The position numbers and the translations under genes were made by a program. From Toxotes chatareus (taxonomy: Eukaryota > Chordata > Actinopteri > Toxotidae): a DNA stretch of 64,000 bases. Shown here one piece after another: positions 59,810 to 64,000 of this stretch. Position 1 is the stretch's first letter, and each line of letters opens with the position of its first letter. A model generated the notes under the pieces. That model did no database searches. It was not told the DNA's origin and was given only the letters and a program-made list of their open reading frames with translations. The stretch covers positions 27,303,577-27,367,576 of the forward strand of contig CM028884.1 in NCBI GenBank assembly GCA_016801885.1, given 5' to 3'.

Positions 59810-60590
59810 CCCTTGATCCGAACCGCTAACACGACAAAAAAAACCCCACATGACAAATCACTTGGACACGTGAAAACACAGATGTACTGTGGATATCACA
59901 GCATGTTTTGTAGATTACTTCTGTACAAGTCTTTCATGTACATTTACTGGTCCAATGCAGATGGTGTCTAATGTTTACACTGTGTATTATGACGAAATCT
60001 AGTTTTTGTTAAATTACTCCTTAAATCCTGAATCAAACAGAACATAATCTCAAAGTAGGTTCAAGTGATAATATCTTTGGAAATTACATTGTTTAATGTG
60101 ACCCAGAAGTGATTTGCCTTATTTGAAGATATTGGCAAATAAAATTATCCCACAGAACCTGAGGAACACTGGATCAGATCAAATAGCCTCCCAACATGGG
60201 AAGACATTTTTCTATGAAAAGAAAGTCAGAAATACAGGGGGAGAGAGCGGCAGGCTGCCGGAGCCTGCTGAGTGGATGTGTGGAGCTTTTCTCCACATAT
60301 GTCAGTCCTGATCTAAGCCACACCTGCTGCTAACCACGACTTACCAGAGAGGGAGAGGGAGAGAGGCAGCAGAGTGCACTGTGTTTCTGGCTGTATAGTC
60401 ACAGGCTGAGCAGTCGCTGAAGCGAGCGGTCGCTGTGTCGCTGCTGCCTTTTCTTTTTTTCCCCTCCCCATCCCTCGGTCTGTGCTTCTCGTCGACGGAG
60501 CTCGCTCTTTCCTCCTGTCATCCCGAAGCAACGGTGTAATTAACAGGGCTCTGCTGGGGTGAAACCGCTCTGCTTCCTATAGGGATCCTC
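59810..60590. other. nav2 upstream flank
   Basis: No gene recognised. Sequence becomes richer in CpG from about 60405 to 60545 (GCGAGCGG, GTCGACGGAGC), and a purine patch lies at 60341-60370. This may be part of a broad promoter. Confidence 0.4.
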
Positions 60591-60593
60591 CAG

Positions 60594-60655
60594 CCAATCG
60601 CTGACACGCACTCAGAGCTGGAAATATATTGAAGGGAACACTCGTTCTGCCGCCA
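60594..60655 (+). promoter_or_regulatory. Putative core promoter of nav2
   Basis: A CCAAT box (60594-60598) precedes a TATA-like AATATATT (60623-60630) by 24 bases, which would place transcription start near 60655. The CpG-richer stretch just upstream fits a promoter. The start is inferred; an upstream TATA-less start or a spliced leader is also possible. Confidence 0.4.
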
Positions 60656-61087
60656 GGCAACTGGGGATTCCTCTTTACTGTGCGGTGGGATTTTTGATTT
60701 TCTCACCTGGACTTTGCACTGTGGATTTTCTCATTTCCACATGGACACATTTTCTTAACAGGACACTGAGGAGGATTTTGTGTTTTCTGCATGACATAAA
60801 GAGCTGAGGCTGCTTGGCACCAGGAATCAGGTGGAATGTGGGGATTTTAAACCCCTCGACTACATGTTGGGGAGCTCAGCTCTCCCCCTCCTGCTGAGAT
60901 CCAGCATCTGGACACCCACAGATTACACACATTACTTCAGTTAAGTGGCAGATCTGAACGCGTGTTTCTTCAGTCTGGTAACACCTTCACACTCACAGAA
61001 GTACCTGCATCATATGAGAGTTAAGAGTCTTTCCATGTCAGCGTGACGGGGAGGGGAGCGTACGGTCATCAGGCAGCTGGGGAGAAG
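60655..61087 (+). other. Putative nav2 5' leader with upstream ORFs
   Basis: About 430 bases between the inferred start and the ATG. It holds short upstream ORFs at 60741-60758, 60791-60799, 60837-60851, 60864-60944 (26 codons, MLGSSALPLLLRSS...) and 61014-61046. All end before the main ATG. The main frame has a stop at 61022-61024, so the coding frame cannot extend further up. A spliced leader would remove some of these. Confidence 0.45.
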
Positions 61088-61306
61088 ATGCCAGCCATCC
61101 TGGTGGCCTCAAAGATGAAGTCAGGACTCCCCAAACCCAAACCGGTGCACAGCGCCCTGCCCATCCCCCAGGCCCCCAGCAGGCCGTCGGCTCTTGCTCT
61201 GCCTCCGGCGCCCCTCAAGACCCACATCCCTTCACCGGTCCAGCACGTGGGCTCAGGACCCCTGAGAAGCAAAGCTCCAGGGTCAGAGGCTACAGAAAAC
61301 ACTCAG
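61088..61306 (+). CDS. Neuron navigator 2, first coding exon (partial gene)
   Basis: NAV2 is a large cytoskeletal protein of neurons with an N-terminal calponin-homology domain and a C-terminal AAA ATPase; it supports axon growth and microtubule-linked migration and is known as a retinoic-acid-responsive gene. This 73-codon exon begins MPAILVASKMKSGLPKP, and I recall the human long isoform starting almost identically with the same PVHSA stretch soon after. The rest is Pro/Ser/Ala rich, less conserved and ends SEATENTQ; the human segment before the CH domain also ends in TQ. The ATG has A at -3 and the nearest upstream in-frame codon of note is a stop at 61022. The exon closes at CAG|GTATAC in phase 0. 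Exons for the CH domain and beyond lie past the window. Which fish duplicate (nav2a or nav2b) this is cannot be told. Confidence 0.87.
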
Positions 61307-62136
61307 GTATACTGTTTGCTGTGCTACTCACAGAAACCCACTCTCATTTTTGTTGTCTTTAGTAGACTTGGATCCGTGTTTTAGGTTCCACTTTATAATG
61401 AATCTAAGCACCAGTGGTTCTTTACCTGCTTAAACAAACCATGAGAGCAGGGAAACATGTTCAAAGTGAGATATAATATGGTCTAGTTCAGTTAGAAAAC
61501 CTCTCCACAAGAGACAATCAGCACCTCCAGATTCCTCTGTCCCTAAATGGCCTGTACTGAGCTAGACAGGTATCTGGGGACATAATGGGTAAACACGATT
61601 CACAATAATATTCTGAATTACTGATTTGTAGTTTGTATCCTCCAATTTAAAAAAAAATCATTAGTAATGGCTTTAGCTTTTGTCCCATTGTGCTTTTTGA
61701 AAGACGTTTCCTGTTAAATCAAAAAGGAAAAAGCGTTCTGCACGTTTGGGATAAAATTATAAAGACATTTAATCATGGCGTGAAGAGTCAGTTTATCATT
61801 TCATGTTGTGTCTGTGCCTCTGCAGCTGTGTCTGCCACGGTGCCTCACTGAACCGTGATGTTTCTGTGAATCAATACACAGAATTTCAGTATCACAATAG
61901 TTTCCCTGGCTCAGTTTAGCGTAACGGAAACACAGAGCCAAATTCAGTGAGTTCCTGGAAGGAGACGGAGCAGGCTGTGTCTCTGCTGTCCAGGATGGCA
62001 GCGTAGCAGGATATCAGGGTGGCTGTTTTGCTGTGTTTGTGAAATATTGGCTGCGCTTAGCAACCCCACGCAAACGGCTGCAACGGCAAAGAGGGATCAT
62101 TCTAACGCCATGTAAGGCAGTGAGGGAAAGGAGGTG

Positions 62137-62155
62137 TCTGTGTGTGTGTGTGTGT

Positions 62156-62226
<71 letters not shown>
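62137..62226. repeat. Long (GT)n microsatellite in nav2 intron
   Basis: Ninety bases of GT with a single C interruption at 62160; 62161-62226 is uninterrupted. The largest microsatellite in the window. On the plus strand such GT/UG repeats in RNA can bind TDP-43-like proteins and affect splicing. Confidence 0.95.
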
Positions 62227-62230
<4 letters not shown>

Positions 62231-63097
62231 CCAGCAAGTGCATGCTTGGCAGTCTGTCTTTAAGCGTGACTCAGAGCGTCCAGCGTCCAGCACGCTGTTG
62301 TTTAGGAGACAAATTTGAATCCGGCGTGATGGTGATCGCGTGAGGAGGAGACACGGGAGGCCAGGGGCATCGGACACGGCACGAGTCCGCTGCTGGTGTC
62401 GTTTGTTTAGTGGCTAATCACGTTTTCTCGCTGACCTACTTTTCCATGACTTTCTCTCTCTTTCTCTCCCTCCTCTCTGTCCTCCTTTCTCTCCCACTCT
62501 CCATCCCTGTGGTGCTGATGAAGCAGCCTTCTTCACCCTCAGCTGGGTTGACCTTCCTGACCAGCAGCGGTGATGTGACTGTTACAGTCATGTACTCAAA
62601 TCCATCAGTGCTCACAGTCTGCACATGTTGTATGTTCGGTGCTTTATGATCATTTAGACAAACGGATCACCTCACAGCTGCCGTTTTCGCTGTCAGTGTC
62701 ACTTTATGTGCATTTCTAAAAAACTTTTGTGGGATTGAAAGGAACAGTTTTTCAGTGATCTACCTTCTACATAAGAAACTGAAAGTGTTGTCCCGGAGTA
62801 AATATGATTTCTGCTCCACAGAAACAGCTGTGTGCTACATCTGCGTCAGACACCAGGCGTCACAGTTTCTTGTAAACTAGACAGTAATGACAAATCTTCA
62901 CTCATATATCACGTTTCTGTCCTTCACAAGATGAAAGACAGAAAAAGAAAACACCTAAGTGGTAACAGGAGGACAGATAGAACTGACACACCAGGGATAG
63001 ATGTCCCTTTAATACAGGGCAGGAGTGATAGTTGTTTTCATAGCATTCATTTTTATCGTCCTCACTCTTGTGCTGCGTCTTCTGGGCTTCACCCCAG

Positions 63098-63256
63098 GGA
63101 CTGACAGAGCTGGAGGAAGTGCTGAGAGGCAGAATAGTGGCACAGAGTCTGAATCCCCCACCCTGCATCACTGTCAGTGCGGGTCCAACCCTCGCTGGAT
63201 TTCACTCACAGACGCCATTGGTGCTCAGTGTGAACCCAGCCAGCTCTGGGGGCAGA
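63098..63256 (+). CDS. Weak exon-like segment in nav2 intron
   Basis: TTCTGGGCTTCACCCCAG ends at 63097 and GGCAGA|GTGAGA follows 63256. The 159 bases between are open in phase 0 for 53 codons (starting GLTELEEVLRGR), the phase needed after the upstream exon. I do not recognise the peptide and human NAV2 has nothing like it in my memory. A chance frame or a lineage-specific cassette exon are both possible. Confidence 0.15.
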
Positions 63257-64000
63257 GTGAGATGAGTCGAGGGATCTCTGGAGACGTGGGGGTCTGTTTG
63301 TCTTTCTGGTGTTTTTTAGCTGTTTCTCCTGTTGGTGGTTTCTGTCTCTTTTCCTATATTCTGATAATCCATCACTTCACATCGATGAAGCATCAGGTTT
63401 TCAAGCCGGGAGGATTTGCTCCTTGACCTGTTGTTTTGCACCAACTTTCAACAATCATACAGAGAGAAAATCCATCATGGCAGAGGTGGAGCGACCGATT
63501 TCAGCTCCCACAGCTGCTGCAAATAGACCACAGTCCCGTACAGTCACATTGTAGGAGTGGGCTGAGAATTGAGTCATTTCTCAACTAGGAAATTTCACCC
63601 TCTTGCTCTTGCTATCAGTCGATCTTTATTTTTGTTTGAGCTTTTTATTTATTTTTTTTTTTTTTTTGTGAGAGCGTTCAGGCCAAAAAAAACCAAAGCA
63701 ACACTTCTGAGGAATAATAAGGAAATAAACATAGAATGTGCAGTGCACTGTATATAAGCTGTGACTGGATCCAAGCACGTTTTCTGTGGGAAATGTAATA
63801 GACCATTGGCTGAAGCAGAAGTAAAACAAGGCATCAAACCATCTAAACACAAAATGCATTGCAGGTAACATGGATAACTACAAACAGCACGTTACTAGTT
63901 ATCTGAGGGATTAGCAGAGTCATGGCCGAGTGTAGCTGAGGCCCGTGCTCCTCACAGACTTCCAGCTGGATGGTCCAGTTGGCACTAAACACACAAACAT

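Larger units (their letters stand above)
61307..64000 (+). other. Start of nav2 intron after first coding exon
   Basis: Opens GTATAC and runs off the window. It holds a long GT microsatellite (62137-62226), a pyrimidine tract (62445-62510), a T run (63650-63667) and one weak exon-like segment (63098-63256). No CH-domain coding sequence is visible. Confidence 0.7.

Noticed and set aside
61043..61087. Upstream extension of the nav2 frame to a GTG at 61043
   Set aside because: GTG is an unlikely start here, the similarity to NAV2 begins exactly at the ATG at 61088, and that ATG has a good context.
1..64000. Bacterial-type systems, CRISPR arrays, phage or viral genes
   Set aside because: No operon-like runs of genes, no regularly spaced repeats with unique spacers and no polymerase, integrase, capsid or reverse-transcriptase motifs were seen. 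The sequence is vertebrate genomic DNA.

Overview
The window looks like a piece of a teleost fish genome, almost all of it non-coding. No reading frame has the length or spacing of bacterial or viral genes. Long (CA/GT)n microsatellites are dense. Several interspersed repeats match families I know from ray-finned fish, probably percomorphs: the 'CTAGGGCTGCAACT' repeat, the 'CTCCACCTCAACCAGCTGCA...GAGTACCTTTATT' repeat, and LINE 3' tails of the 'TTTATTGATCCCC' and 'TTTATTTATATAGCACATTT' types. Family names are from memory; no search was run.

The one confident gene is at the right end. A 73-codon exon at 61088-61306 (+) starts MPAILVASKMKSGL, which matches my memory of the start of the long form of vertebrate neuron navigator 2 (NAV2). 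It ends in a phase-0 splice donor. A CCAAT box and a TATA-like element lie about 430-490 bp upstream, and the leader between them and the start codon carries five short upstream ORFs. The rest of the window to 64000 is the start of the next intron. The calponin-homology exons that should follow lie outside.

The 60 kb upstream is intergenic or, if fish share the far-upstream first exons of mammalian NAV2, part of a very long first intron. I recognise no other protein-coding gene there. It holds: a near-identical duplicated element (6314-6527 and 7268-7458) with a strong G-quadruplex motif between the copies; further G-quadruplex motifs; perfect consensus sites for nuclear receptors (DR3, 10958-10972) and RFX factors (12677-12690, 40463-40476); a 49-bp near-perfect palindrome (25066-25115); a 200-bp polypurine tract (30569-30775); a CTG trinucleotide repeat (45057-45101); fish interspersed repeats; and a dense microsatellite cluster at 54.3-55.9 kb.

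A few places look like splice signals: a possible recursive splice site at 50093/50094, a possible 142-nt exon at 41771-41912 and a possible 27-nt microexon at 44693-44719. If real they would fit a long upstream NAV2 transcript, but each could be chance. I saw no tRNA, rRNA, CRISPR array, intact transposase or reverse transcriptase, and no convincing undescribed multi-gene system. The best novelty candidates are the duplicated element with its G-quadruplex and the recursive splice site.
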